Origin: Acidimicrobiales bacterium
GTDB taxonomy: Bacteria; Actinomycetota; Acidimicrobiia; Acidimicrobiales; SKKL01
Direction: 5' to 3'
Assembly (NCBI GenBank): GCA_034521975.1
Contig: JAXHLR010000003.1
Coordinates: 372,001-436,000, forward strand
DNA length: 64,000 nt
The first letter of the stretch is position 1. Every line of letters begins with the position of its first letter. Shown one piece after another: positions 19,057 through 31,189 of the stretch. The translations under genes were made by a program, and so were the position numbers. The notes below the pieces were generated by a model that made no database searches, had not been told where the DNA came from, and was given only the letters and a program-made list of their open reading frames with translations.

Positions 19057-22000
19057 CTACGACGCCTCGGAGCTCACCGACAGCTCTGCCTGCCGCAGCA
19101 CGAGCTGGGTTGCGCCTTCCGCTAGGTCCGGGGGATAGCCGTACTTGGCCAATAGCCGGCGAACACTGCGCCGCAGGTTTGCCCTCACGGACTCGCGCTG
19201 GGTCCAATCGAGCTTCGGCATCGCCTTGACCATCTCTGTCAGCTCCCTCGCCATCAAGCGCAGCTCATCGCTCTTCATGACCTCGACTGCTGAGCCGTTG
19301 TCGGCGAGAGCGTCGTAGAACGCTGTCTCTTCCGCGCTTAGCCCAAGCTCCTCGCCATGCTTTTGGGCGTCGCGGAGTTCCCTGGCCAGATCGATGAGCC
19401 GGGAGATCATCTCGGCGGTGGTGATCGCCTTGTTCGTGTATTCCAGCAGGGCGTTCTCGAGCGCTTCACGGAACTTCTTGCTCTGCACCAGGTTCGTACG
19501 CTCGGTGATGCGGATCTGGTCGTTCAGGAGCTTGCGCAGGGTCTCAAGGGCGAGGTTCTTCTGGTCGAGCGCCGACACCCGGCCGAGAAATTCGTCACTG
19601 AGAATGTCGAGGCGCGCCTCGGGCAATCCGGCCACGGCGAACAGGTCGATCACCTCGTCGGCGGCGACCGCACCGCCGATCACTTGACGGACAGCAGCGT
19701 CGATATCGCGCTGGCGAGCGTCGCCCAACCCGTCGCTGGAGTCGTCGGCCAGCCGCTTCCGGATCATCGCAACCACACGCTGGAAGAAGCCCAGGTGCGG
19801 AGCGATCGATTCGGCTTCTGGACGTGGGACCGCCAAAGCGAAGGCCGTTGACAGCTCCTTGACTAGCGTCCTCAGGCGTTGCCAGCCGTCATCCTGCCCG
19901 AACACGTGGTTGACGGCTTGTAGGTACACCTGCAGGACTTCGCCGGGAGGGGCATCGAGCGCCTGCTCGTAGTCGCATCCGTGGAAGAAGCCGCGGAGTT
20001 TCTCGAAGGCTGCCAGCATTGCGGGCACCGCCTCGTCCTGCACCTGCCGTATTGCCTCACCCGTGCCACCGGCTTTGGTGTAGGTGTCCAGCGCGTCAGC
20101 GAACTGGTCGGCCAGTCCAAGCAGATCCACGATCAGGCCGCCGGGCTTGTCACCATGGACGCGGTTCACACGTGCGATCGCCTGCATCAGGTTGTGTCCG
20201 GCGAGGGGCTTGTCCAGATACATGGTGTGTGCGGGCGGGCAGTCGAAACCGGTCAGCCACATGTCGCAGACGATCACGAACCGAAGGTCATCGTCGGGAG
20301 CCTTGAATCGCTCTGCCAGCCGCTTGCGTGCTGCCTTGGTCCTAACGTGGTTGCGCAACGGCTCGGGCTCGTCGCCGGTCCCGGTTACGACCACCTTCAT
20401 CGCGCCACCTTCATCGTCGGCATCGTGCCAATCGGGACGCAACTTGCGGATAGCCTCGTAGAGCCGCGCCGCGATGTCGCGGCTCATGGTGACAACCATG
20501 GCCTTGCCCTCCATCGCGGCACGGCGCTCCTCCCAGTGCTCGACGACGAAGGCTGCTAGCTGGCTGAGGCGCTCTTGGGCGCCGACAAGTGACTCCAGTC
20601 GCACGCGGATCTCGTCGTCCGCTAGTTCCCCACTGCGGTCAGCCTTGACGAGGAGGTCGACCTCTTCCTCGGCGACTCGTGCGCCTTCCTCGTCCACCGT
20701 CAGCTTGATGATGCGCGACTCGTAGTAGAGCGGTCGGGTTGCGCCATCCTCGACTGCCTGACGGATGTCATAGATGTCCGCGTAGTCGCCGAAAACGTGA
20801 GCCGTGTTCTTGTCGACGAGCTCCAACGGCGTACCGGTAAAGCCCACGAAGGTGGCGTTGGGCAGCGCCTCGCGCATCCAGCGCGCGCCACCGTCGACGA
20901 AGCCGTACTGGCTTCGGTGTGCTTCGTCGGCCATGACCACCAGGTTGGAGCGATCCGAGATCACGCCGTGCGCTTCGGTGAACTTCTGAATCGTCGTGAA
21001 CACCACGCCGCCCGCAGCTCGGTCGAGCAGCACCTTCAGATGGTCCCGGTCCTCCGCCTGGACAGGAGCCTGCCGAAGCAACGCTCGACCGGCGGCGAAC
21101 GTCTCGAACAGCTGATCGTCGAGATCGTTGCGGTCGGTGACCATGACCACCGTGGGGTTGGTGAGGCCCGGCTCGCGGATCAGCGCTCCTGCCAGCATCA
21201 GCATGGTCAGCGACTTGCCCGAGCCCTGGGTATGCCAGATCACGCCGCCGCGACCGTCGCCCTCACCAGACGGTGGCCGCAGGTTGGCCAGCACGCCAGC
21301 CCGTGCCCTACGCACGGCGCGGAACTGGTGGTAGCCAGCGATCTTCTTGGCGATCTCGCCCGCTCGTCCTCCTCGAAGGTGACGCAGTTCCGCAGGTAGT
21401 CCACCAGCGTGCGTTGGATCGAACAAGCCGCGGATCAGTGCCTCCATCGTCGGCGCCCCCCCGCCCTCATCGTTCAGAGGCCGCCAGGGCATGAATCGGC
21501 TGCGTCCGCTGGTGAGTGATCCGACGCGAGTCAGCATCCCGTCCGAGACCGCCAACAGCAGGTTCGGGGCGAACAGGTCAGGCGCCGATCTGCCATGTAG
21601 CGGTCGAGTTGGTCGACGGCGACGCCGAGGTCGGCCTGCGTATCGGTCGGGTCCTTCAGCTCGATGACAGCGACCGGGAGACCGTTCAAGTACACCGTCA
21701 GGTCCGGGCGGATGACTCCTGCCCGATGGCCCAGCGATGGTGAGCTGGCCGCACCGCCAGCAGTCTCATTCGCTTCAGGATTCTTCGAAGTCGACCAGGC
21801 GCGGCGCGACCACCACGCGACTCGCGCTCTTCGAGTCGCGATACTCGACCTCGACACCATCCGATGAGCAGGGTATGGAACCACCGGTTGTTCTGGGCCA
21901 GTGTGGGATGCGGTGGGCGCGCCAGGAGGCGTACCACCCCTCGACGGTGTCGTGCGAGGCAGCCCAGGATTGAGCGACGATGGAGCGCCGAAGCGAGCCG

Positions 22001-22140
22001 GCCTCGTAGCACTGCTCTCCGTCTAGCGTTGCCACGCCCCCTGCATCATCGATCTCAATACCGCGCTGGGCAACGGCCCCAATCGCCTCGAATTGGCCGG
22101 ATGCAAGTCCCTCGACAAACTCTTCGTCCAACGCTGCCAT
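19057..22140 (-). pseudogene. hsdR: Type I restriction enzyme R subunit, frameshifted near the N-terminus
   Basis: HsdR is the endonuclease/translocase subunit of type I restriction. The 832-residue C-terminal part is intact from about 21555. It carries Walker A (WHTQGSGKSLTM), Walker B as ADEAHRSQYG, FVGFTGTPLE and the helicase motif MWLTGFDCPP. The nuclease domain, seen as RPDLTVYLNGLPVAVIELK, is in a second frame (about 21560-21780). The first 120 residues, ending RVVVAPRLVDFEES, are in a third frame starting at the ATG at 22140. At least two single-base frameshifts therefore interrupt it. The start shares a TGATG junction with the HEPN-motif gene. Confidence 0.85.
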
Positions 22141-23267
22141 CAGGAGCCCGACCGACTTTCTTCTAGCAGAGCCACGAATGGTGCAAGCAAGTGCTCATGA
22201 TGATCGGCAGCCGATGATCGTGTCATCGAATCCGCTATACACTCTACTTGCCATTCATCTGCGGACTTGCGCTTGAAGTGAAAAACCCGGGTCCGATGCC
22301 CAGACTCATCATCCGCTGCATATAGGAACGGGCTTAGATCCAATGTGAGATCATCAAGCCGGGCAAGTACCTCGACATGCCATCTATTGGCGTAGCGGAC
22401 ATGGCAACGGCGATAGCTTCTGGAGTCGACCTGAAGCTCCTGAATGCGTCGGCTTTGCGAGTGTCGCGTTAGTCTTTCAACCTCCACCTGTGGCCCTGGT
22501 TTGATCGAAGTATACCCTTCAGAAGCTCGACGCTTTGCATGGCACGAAGATCCAGCAATACATCTCGCAAGACTCGGTACGCTTCATCGATAGTTGCCTG
22601 CCAATTGGGCCTCAGACTTCGTTCGTCATGAGAGAAGCCGTTTCGGACGACATTGAGCCTTCGAATTTCGCTAATAACATCTAGGGGGACAAGCGATGCG
22701 ATTCGGAGATCTGCGCCCACCTCCTTCGACCGATGCAACACGCCCTCAACGAGAACCAATGCGTGTCGCCAACCTGTCCGAACATAGGTCGGCCTCGTTC
22801 TGCAGTCCCGCCACCCTTGGTCCTTCCCCTGACGGAGCACTAGCGGCGCGACGGCCGTCACCATGTCGAGCAGCTTCGGCGAGAGCAAGTGCAGCCAGAA
22901 GGCGAATCAAGGACTCCCATGAATCGCGAAGCCGATATAGCCTCTGGTGAGGTTGGCGTGTGCCCTCGAGGAACCCGTAGAACGGAACTGCGATGGGCGC
23001 AGGAAACTGCTCGGCGACGATCTGCTCGAGGTCCGATCCTGCTTGCGCCGCTGCATCATCGCGTCCGCGTCGTGCAGCGTCTGGCGCAAGCTGGTCGAGC
23101 ACGTCGGCGGGGTGGAACTCCTCTTGTCCCACCTTGACTGTTCCGTAAGACAGCTCGCACCACTCACGGTAGTCCTGCTCGTCTCTAGCTAATCGGCGAT
23201 CAACGAGCGCTCGGTCGGGTTCGAGAGCTTCTGCATCCCAGTGGTCGCGAGCAGGCGTGGTGCTCAT
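22140..23267 (-). pseudogene. HEPN-motif protein gene inside the type I restriction operon, frameshifted
   Basis: A 376-codon gene read in three frames: 23267 to about 22880, then about 22888-22480, then 22487-22140. The middle part contains LNVVRNGFSHDERS. This is an RX4H arrangement typical of HEPN ribonuclease domains, embedded in a helical region (YRVLRDVLLDL follows). I do not recognise the full family. The start at 23267 overlaps the hsdS stop as ATGA and the stop overlaps the hsdR start, so it is an integral member of the hsd operon. The position between hsdS and hsdR is that of the anticodon nuclease PrrC in other type I loci; similarity of role is inference. Confidence 0.5.
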
Positions 23268-24590
23268 GGTCGGACTCTCGCCGTGCCCGATAGGAGGCGA
23301 GGCAGGACGTAGTCCCGCAAGCGTACCAACTGCTCGCTCTCTCTCACGGTGGACGTCAGCAGTTCGAAGAGTGGGTCGGCCACTGCTCGATAGGCTGCCA
23401 CAACCGCAGGGTCCGGCACGACTATTGGCAATGGCCGGAAGACCTTCTTGCTGATCTCAGGAAATGTAGTTCCGCTGGAATGCGCCTTGATCATGCCAAT
23501 CGAGGTGGAGGCCCAACTGAACACGTAGGTGGGCGGAAGTGGGCCGTCGCACACCATCGCAATGAAACCTTGATTGACGGCTGTTGGGACGCCCGCGATC
23601 GCCAAGTAGCCGACAGGAGCAGCGAGATGACGGTCAGATCGATCCGGCTGGCAGGGTGCCGGAGCTGATCGCGTCGACGCCCAGGTCTGGTGATGCGCCG
23701 TTCGGTGTCCAGTAGCACTGGATGCTGAAGACGTGACATGTCCTTCGGCGTAGCCCAGCAGTGGTCGCCGCCATCCCAGTAGGCAGGGTTCTTTGTTGCC
23801 GGGGTTCCACCACCCTTCACTTGGACGACGTTGCCGATCGCCTTAACTCGCCACCCTTCAGGGATGGGGCCGATGTCGGACTCGACGAAACTGCCGGGCA
23901 GGGTTTCGAAGACAGGCTGTGGCAGGGGGGAAGGCGGTGGCGCCAGCGGCCTTGGCCCTAATCGGCTCGAAGTCCACGAACCACGACTCGAAGATCTCCC
24001 GCGTTAGCCGATCCAGTGCCAGTGCCGTGCCGCCTGTTCTGGTCGATCTTGTCATCCAACGAGCCGAGGACGGCGGCGATGGCCTGTTGCTCTTCAATCG
24101 GCGGTACGACGATCTTTAGTTCGCGCTGTGCCGTGAGGCTGATGTACGCAGCCATGTCAGTTTCGTTGGAGCGTGCCGTGCCGCTGGTCGCGAAATGCCG
24201 GCGACTGCATGAAGTAGTACAGGTATCGGTGATCAAGAACACTTGGGTCTAGAGCACGCCAGAAGGTTGTCTGAGGTGAACAGACGAATGGTGGTGAGTC
24301 GAGCGGGGCTAGAGCGAGCTTGCCGACGGTTCCCTTGTGGGAGAAGAGTACATCGCCACCGCGCCCGATTCCCTTCCTGAATGCGCTCCCTCGCCGTGTC
24401 GTCGATCCGCTGAGCGGAGTCGAACAGGATTCGCCCACTGTCGATATCAGCAGCTCGGATGAAGGCATAGCTCGCCCACTCCGAACTCATGGCTGCGCGG
24501 CCGGTACTCACCATGATTGCCATCCTCAACGAGCAACGCGTCTGCGGCTTGTAGTTCTGCAACCGTCGACACCGGCCAGGTGCGGGACAT
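23264..24590 (-). pseudogene. hsdS: Type I restriction specificity subunit, multiply frameshifted
   Basis: HsdS recognises the split DNA target for the methylase and nuclease. Recognisable pieces in successive frames are AFIRAADIDSGRILFDSAQR (first target-recognition domain) and GGDVLFSHKGTVGKLALA. After these come the conserved ELKIVVPPIEEQQAIAAVLG with LDDKIDQN, FESWFVDFEPIRAKA, the second domain GGGTPATKNPAYWDGG with WATPKDMS, and the C-terminal VVAAYRAVADPLFELL. The start ATG at 24590 overlaps the hsdM stop as TGATG. Total length fits a 440-residue HsdS with at least four frame changes, so it is either non-functional or contains consensus errors. Confidence 0.8.
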
Positions 24591-26261
24591 CACTCACCGA
24601 CCCGTAGCAACTGCTCCCGCACTGCCGCCATCAATCGCTCACCCTCTCCGAAGCACTCCTCCAGATCAGCCAGTAGGCGTGGGTACTTCTCGGTGAAGGG
24701 CTCACCGTCATCTCCTTGCTCCTCGGCGCCAACGTAGCGGCCGGGGGTGAGCACGAAGCCCTGCTTGCCGATTCCCTCGATCGTCTCGACCTTGCAGAAA
24801 CCAGGGATGTCGCGATAGGTCCATGCGCCATGCCGCGACTCATTCCACCAGTCCGGCGCAGGTTCACCGCGCCATTGGCGGAAGGCGTAGACGATCCGGC
24901 CGAGGTCCGAGTCGGGCTTCGGGTCGCCCATGCCGTCAGCCAGCATGCTCTCGCCGTCGTCGCCGCCGGTGAGAATGCGTAGCGTCCGGGTCTGCATGGT
25001 CCCCAGCTTGCGTGCATCGATGAACAGGGTTTCGCCCGGACGGTCGCGCCCCCCATGCTTGAGGTTGTCTCCTGTCTTGTCGCGGGTGAGGAACCAGAGG
25101 CATGCGGGGATGCCAGTGGTGAGGAAGAGCTGGGCTGGCAGCGCGACGATGCAGTCGACAAGGTCGGCCTCGACGACGCGTCGGCGAATCTCACCCTCTC
25201 CACTGGTACCAGTGGAGAGCGACCCGTTGGCCATGACGAAACCAGCTACCCCCCCTCCGCGTCCGTTGGGCGGTGCAAGGTGGTGGATGAAGTGCTGGAT
25301 CCATGCGTAGTTGGCGTTGCCGACCGGCGGTGTGCCGTAGCGCCAGCGCACGTCGTCGGCCAGGAGTTTGCCCGACCAGTCCGAGACATTGAACGGTGGA
25401 TTGGCGAGTATGTAGTCGGCCTTGAGGTCGGGGTGCAGGTTGCGCAGGAAGCTGTCGGCGGGCTGCGACGCCGAGGTTGGCCTCGATGCCGCGGATGGCG
25501 AGGTTCATGTGCGCCAGCCGCCAGGTGGTGGGGTTCGATTCCTGGCCGAAGATCGAGATGTCGGTTTTCTGTCCGCCGTGGGCCTCCACGAAGCGTTCGG
25601 ACTGCACGAACATGCCGGCCGAACCGCAGCACGGGTCGTACACGCGGCCTTCGTAGGGTTCGAGCATCTCGACCAGCAGCCGTACGATGGAGCGCGGGGT
25701 GAAGAACTCGCCGCCGAGCTTGCCCTCGGCCTGAGCGAACTTGCCTAGGAAGTACTCGTACACGCGGCCCAACATGTCCCGGGCCCTGGCGCGGTCGTCC
25801 TTGAAGCCGACATCGGCGACGAGGTCGATCAGCCCCTTCATCTTCTCGGGCGCGATGCCACGGCGGGCGTAGTCGCGCGGCAGTTTGCCCTTGAGACTCT
25901 GGTTGTCGCGCTCGACGGCGAGGATGGCATCATCGAGCAGAGTGGCGATGTCGGCACGTGCGGCCTGGTCTTGGAGATTCTGCCAGCGCGCCTCGGGCGG
26001 CACCCAGAAGACGCGCTCGGCGGTGTACTCGTCGCGGTTCTCCAGCAGGCTTTCGAGCTGAGGAGCAGGAATCCCGTCGGACGCGAGCTCGTCCTTGAGT
26101 TCGTCGCGCCGGGCCTCGAACGAGTCCGAGATGTATTTCAGGAAGAGCAGGCCGAGGACCACGTGCTTGTACTCAGCGGCATCGATCTGGCCCCGAAGGG
26201 CATCGGCCGCCTTCCAAAGCGTCTCTGCGTGGGCAAGGTCGGGGTGATTCGTTGCGGTCAA
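24590..26261 (-). pseudogene. hsdM: Type I restriction modification methylase subunit, one frameshift
   Basis: HsdM is the N6-adenine methyltransferase. Residues 1-265 read cleanly from the ATG at 26261. They include the N-terminal helical domain ([20 protein letters not shown]), [18 protein letters not shown] and the SAM-binding loop [10 protein letters not shown]. The frame then breaks at about 25460. The NPPF catalytic motif lies in the region around 25390-25400, and the C-terminal 250 residues ([20 protein letters not shown] onward) are in the new frame to the stop at 24590. A single-base change would restore a protein of about 557 residues. The 254 bases upstream to the S8 gene hold no other gene and probably its promoter. 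Confidence 0.85.
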
Positions 26262-26515
26262 GGTGGGCTCCGTCGAGTCTCGTTCGTCGCACCGTACTTT
26301 GTTCGCCAGGCGGGTCGCTCAGTGCCGGGTGGCGGGTAGGTCTGCGCGTTGATCTTCGCGACGAAGGTGGGTGCTGATCGGCTGCCCGTCTACGTCGTCG
26401 GAGTGGCAAGGGTCGAAAAGGCGGAAAGTCCCTAGCCACCGCGTCTGGACCAGTTCGTCTGGGATGTGCGGGACCTGAGGAGCCGCGATCGAGATCCACT
26501 CTGAAGCTGGAACCG

Positions 26516-29051
26516 TTAGATCTCGATGGCGACAGCATCGGTTGGAATCGACAGCGCGGTCGCGATGGGCGAGTAGATGTCGACATCCTCTGCCTTCGTG
26601 CGTAGCGAAACGATGAGGGCGTAGCGGACTGGCAGTTCGATGCGATCCTTGCGCCGGTTGTTCTTCCACCAACCGCCGACGGCATGGACCGCGAGTACGC
26701 CACCGGTCCCGGCGAGCTGGGCTCCGTAGCCCGACCAGATGTCCTGATGCAGGCAGCCTTGGTTGCGTTGGTTCGGTCCGATCATCCAGTTGTCCGAGCC
26801 GCTGGCAGACGATGCGCCGCGCTCCTCCTCGACGGCGGCTTCGCGGTTTACCCGTCGCACGAACTCCGGGGTGGTCTCGTTCGGCGCTCGCAGCTCGAAG
26901 CGCAGCCCATGCGAGGCATAGGCGTAGCGGCGCCGCCAACCGCGCCGGGCGGCAGACGGTTCGATGAAGTATGAGAGCGTCACCCGCAGCTCGACGTCGG
27001 CGGCACCGAGGTCAGCGAGCACATCGGATGGCCACGGCAGCTGGTGCAGCCGGAAGTTCCGCATCCGGTAGTCGTCGCCGGTGAACGGCACAAACTCGTC
27101 TTGAGCCACCATCGTGACGGCGTTTGTTGTCGAACTCAGGACGCTCTGTTCGTCCGGGACGCCCCAGCCGTAGCGTTTGAGTAGCGACCTTCGCTGCTTC
27201 TTGCCGGGTTCGGCGTCGATCTCTGCTCGCATGAGCGGGGTCCACTCGGCGTGGTGCAGTCGAGAAGGCCGCGAATCGTCTCTGGCCAGTAGGACGGGTA
27301 GGTGGCCATCGCAAGCGCAGCGAGACGGGCCGCCTGTGCGGTCGCCGCACTTGCTGGCGTTCGCTGAGCTCAGCGCCGAGCTCATCGCGGCCGGTCCGTC
27401 GTCCGCAGCGAGTGCAGTGGATGGTTGGCATGGAAGTCCCCTGCTCCATCGGTGAGGACGTTTCCGCCTTCCATACAGATGTCAGGTTTGATCGGCCACT
27501 GCGACCCTCCAGCGATCACGCCCGTGCGGCTGTGGGGAGAGATTCCGCCTTCGTCGGCTACCGCGCTCCAACCCGCGTAGGCGGGATCTGACGGCACCTG
27601 CGTCAGCTCCGTGTGGGCACCGACGGTCAGCGCGTTCCAGGACTGGGCGGGATCCTCGATTGGGGACAGGTCGGCGAGTTGCCTGTACTCCAGGTCGAAT
27701 CCGTCTCGGACGTTGCCGGCCGAAACGATGAGCAGCCGCGGCAGTCGGGGTCTGGCGGGCCAAGCAGCTCGATCCCAAAGTCCGACCCGGCCGACGTCGC
27801 TGCCTGCGGCGAGCGTGCGACCGCCGCTGACCATAGCGAGGGCTCTCCCTTGCGGTCTGCGGGGTTCGTGATCGGCATACAGAACACGCGACGCCGTGCG
27901 TGCGCGATCGCCGGACGGGCGACCGCTTCGGCGGTCACGATGCCGTAGGCCAGTGGATCGTGTGGCGGCTTGCTCCTATCGGGCAGGAACTTCACCGACT
28001 CGAGTCGGTGGCGGAGCGTCACGGTGGTGTCGTTGCCGAGGAGTGCGTTGTCGAGTGGTCCGATCAGGGCCAGCCCAGCCATGAGGGTGCCATGGCCGTG
28101 GAGGTCGCCTGCCGGCTCTCCGACGATCGAGTGCATGTCGGACTCGGCGAGCGACGCGTCGAGCAGGACGTGCGTGCGTCTCACACCGGTGTCGAGCAGG
28201 CATACGGCCGGTGCGGTTGCGGCCGCGGGCGTGATCCGTCCGGCGAGGTCGTCGGTCCACTCCATCTGTTCGGCGACGTCGAGATCCTGGATGGTGTCGA
28301 CAAACTGGGGGCGACGTAGCTCCGTGACCGGCACTGCGGTGAACGGCAGGAGTTGTAGCTGGTCCCAACGCGCTTCGAGCCAGATGACGTGGCGCCGGTC
28401 GAACCGCAAGTGATTCGGAGCGATCCGAAGCTGCACTCGGGTGGCGTACTCCTGTGCAAGATCTACGGCATCGGGTTCCGGGCGTAGCCAGATCTCCCAC
28501 CAGTGCAAGCCCGTAGTGGGTGGGTCCCCGTCAGATTGCCAGAGGTCGCGGAGGACAGTTGCGCGGATACGTGCCATGTTGGCGATGAGGGCCCGGTTGC
28601 GTGGCTTCCCACCGGGCGTGTCCTTCTCGCTATCGAGGTAGTCCTCGAAGAGTCGAAGGAACGTCTCCCGGTACTCGTCGCTGATCCAGACAAGGGCTCG
28701 TTCCGGCGAGTCCTCCGTCTCGGGCGAGACGCTGAGCAACAGCCATCTTGGCCGAGGAGCATCGCGGTGGCGGCTCATCTGTTCGAGCGAATCGAGACTG
28801 AGCGGGAAGCCCGGACTCGCCTCGATGGTGACGATGACCCCGAGGGCCTCGAGTTCCTCCAGCGATCCTTCGTCGTGGGCTTGGTCCTGCACGGCCAATG
28901 CCGATTCCACCTCGCGCTGCATCGCCTCGCCATGGGCACGGCGTTCGACATCCCGGATCTTCCGATCGCCTCGACCCTGCCGCGTGAACTCCCGGTCTTC
29001 GACCTGGCCGACGACGAGGAGGTGGGTGAGGTGTTCCCCTGGCTCAGGCAC
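26516..29051 (-). pseudogene. S8 (subtilisin-like) peptidase, frameshifted
   Basis: A subtilase of about 840 codons. Reading from the GTG at 29051, the catalytic aspartate is in AVCLLDTGVRRTHVLL and the histidine in DLHGHGTLMAGLAL. After a frame change near 27830, SPHSRTGVIAGGSQWPIKPD is seen. The serine region ASAATAQAARLAALAMATYP lies in a third frame around 27300-27350, followed by HHAEWTPLMRAEI in a fourth segment down to 26516. The N-terminal 250 residues are a family-specific domain. The start overlaps the AAA ATPase stop by 8 bases, so the two form a pair. At least three frameshifts are present. Confidence 0.75.
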
Positions 29052-30017
29052 TGCTCGCGTTGTTCCGCTCGCTGAGCGTCTCGACCAGCGTCGCCGCCGC
29101 GACTCGGTCGTCGCCTGCGAGGAGACTTCGCTTGGCAGCTGTCTCGGCAGCCTTGACCAGCTCGGCGTGGCTCATCCCGTTGGTCGACTCCCGCACGGAC
29201 GCCCACCGCATTCCCTTGCCCATCGGTCCGAGTCTGGCCTTGAGGACAGTGATGGCCTCCTCCGGCGTGGGTTGTCTGTAGTTGATGACGCATGTCGAAC
29301 CGGCGGAACAACGCTCGATCGAGGATGGCCCGATGGTTCGTGGCGGCAACGACGATGCTCTCCGGACTGGCCTCCTCGAGGAAGACGAGGAACGAGTTGA
29401 GGATCCGGCAGCGCCCTGCGCCGACGTCGTTGCCCGCTCGGTCGCCACCAGGCGCGTCGAACTCGTCGAAGAGATAGACGGCACGTTGGCGTAGCCGCTG
29501 CGTCGAACAGCAGCCGGAGCTTGCTTCCGGTCTCGCCGAGGTACTTGCTCGACGCCGAGTCCAGCCGGATTGTCATGAGCGGCAGGTCGAGTTCGTGGGC
29601 AAGGACCGCGGCGGTCATCGTCTTGCCTGTACCTGGAGGTCCCTCAAGTAGCAGACGGTGCACGGGGTGGAAGCCCTGTTCCATCAGGGTGTGACGCTGA
29701 CGTTGCTCGGCCAGCACCTGGTCGAGTTGTGCCCGGACCTCGGTGGCGACGACCAGATCCTTGAGGCCTACCTCCGGGAAGGACGCCGTCACGAGTTCGG
29801 CAATTTCACCGCGGGGCTGGGCAATAGGGGTTACTACCGTGCCACCGGACTGCCGCCGCGCCCCGTCAACGAGGTCCTTCAGGTCGCCCGCGAGTCGATG
29901 GTGACCCTGTCGCGCCGCTTTGGCAGCGACTTGAAGGGCGACCGCGTAGAAGCTCTCGTCATCGCCAGACGAGTGGCTCTTGACGAGTGCTTTGATGTGA
30001 TCAGCGGTCGCAGCCAC
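29044..30017 (-). pseudogene. AAA ATPase paired with S8 peptidase, frameshifted
   Basis: An AAA-type ATPase of about 325 codons. Walker A is LLEGPPGTGKTMTAAVLAHE, followed by TIRLDSASSKYLGETGSKLR. The Walker B region (DEFDA) and the sensor and arginine-finger region (ALFRRFDMRHQL) are in other frames around 29300-29460. The C-terminal helical lid, ending ETLSERNNASSA, is again in a shifted frame. The GTG at 30017 follows GGAGGC at good spacing. It lies upstream of and overlaps the S8 peptidase, suggesting a chaperone-like ATPase that feeds or controls the protease. Two or more frameshifts interrupt it. Confidence 0.75.
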
Positions 30018-30244
30018 GGAAGCCTCCTGAACTCAACTGTACGGTCTCCAGGCCAGCGACGAACATTGCCTGGAGTCTCATTCGACGCGCCCCCAGTGAC
30101 AGTGGGTCACGGGCCCGCTCACAGCACCTTGGCGGGAGGATGGGGACAGGAGCGATCCTTGCCCGTGTCCTCCTCCTATCGGCGCAACGGTAGACGTCTG
30201 AAGCAGTCGGGTCCCTGATGGCCGTGCCACCTCGGACCCCGGCT

Positions 30245-30547
30245 TCAGAACAAGGTGGCAGGCTCGCCCGTGCTAGTCCGCTCGCGCAGTCCTGTGGCGC
30301 TGGTGGCCGTGCCTCGAACGGCAGGAGTCGGTGGCTCGGCGGAGTCCGTGGAGAGCGTCGCCCACACGGCGTCGCGATCGACGCCGAGGGACTCGGCGAG
30401 GTAGGCGACGGGGACGATGATGCGGCGGCGGAGGCGGATGCACTTGATGTCGCCGCTGCGGACGAGCTCGTAGGCGGTGGACCGGCCGACGCCGAGGACC
30501 TGGGCGGCCTGCTCGACGGTGATGGTGAGGGGGCGATCGTTGCTCAT
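30245..30547 (-). CDS. Excisionase-type helix-turn-helix protein
   Basis: A 100-residue protein whose first 60 residues are an excisionase/MerR-like DNA-binding domain: TVEQAAQVLGVGRSTAYELV followed by RSGDIKCIRLRRRIIVPVAY. Such proteins direct excision by a tyrosine recombinase or act as small regulators. The island encodes a tyrosine integrase about 10 kb away, so a recombination directionality role is plausible. The ATG at 30547 begins just before the domain. The frame is clean, unlike the neighbouring restriction genes. The 227-base gap to the AAA gene holds nothing recognisable. Confidence 0.75.
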   Translation of the reverse strand: MSNDRPLTITVEQAAQVLGVGRSTAYELVRSGDIKCIRLRRRIIVPVAYLAESLGVDRDAVWATLSTDSAEPPTPAVRGTATSATGLRERTSTGEPATLF

Positions 30548-31189
30548 GTCCTTGTAGGCCGCGATCGGTGCCGGATCCCGCGCAGGAATCCGTGCCGTCC
30601 AGGCTCATCAGTCCGTGCAGTCCACCACCGTGGGTGAACCGGATTACGCCAACCGGATACCCAACAGGTTCCCCGCAGGGGAACCTGCAAATGTGTGCGC
30701 GCCGGATCGTGCTTCTGGAGCGGTCGCGCTGAGTGGCAGGGAAGGCTGCCGGCTTCGAGCTGGAGTCGGCAGGAGGCCTGCTGCGCTATGTCTGCGGCGG
30801 GGCGTGGAAGCGGCAGGCCTTGTTCGCGGGGAAGGTTGCGTGGGTAGGCCGTGGTGGCGACGCTCCGTTGGGATTTCGACGTTCTGACGACGGCGCCACC
30901 CCAGCGAACAGAGTCGATGTACTCGCCGGTCGGCGGCCTTACCGGGTGTGCCACGGACCCGATGAGCGGCCGAGGGGTCCTGAGCGGCTGACCACGATCG
31001 CGAGGACGACCCGAAACGCGATTGGCGCGGGGCATCGACTCGGGACGTCGCTGTAGCCCCATCGGCGTACGGTGGGAGCCATGGAGGGGTCTACAACAGT
31101 GCGCACGCCGACTCAGTTTCGGCAACTTGGTCGTTGACCGGGCGGGGTTTGGGTGAGCGCCCCGGTCCACTGGTCGCTGAGCAGTACAA
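30548..31189. other. 642-base gap without a recognisable gene
   Basis: Open frames occur on both strands here (for example 30733-31056 plus and 30600-31170 minus), but none has a recognisable domain or convincing codon bias. The only clear structure is the palindrome at 30665-30687. The end of the gap should contain the promoter of the large split gene. Confidence 0.5.
30665..30687. promoter_or_regulatory. Perfect 10-bp palindrome
   Basis: CAGGTTCCCC, loop GCA, GGGGAACCTG. The arms match perfectly. It lies 118 bases upstream of the excisionase-like gene and could be its operator or a recombinase arm site; without a T-run it is less likely to be a terminator. Confidence 0.45.

Noticed and set aside
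30544-31170. A 208-codon minus-strand frame upstream of the excisionase-like gene
   Set aside because: Arg/Pro-rich composition without domain or ribosome-binding site; it looks like a chance frame.
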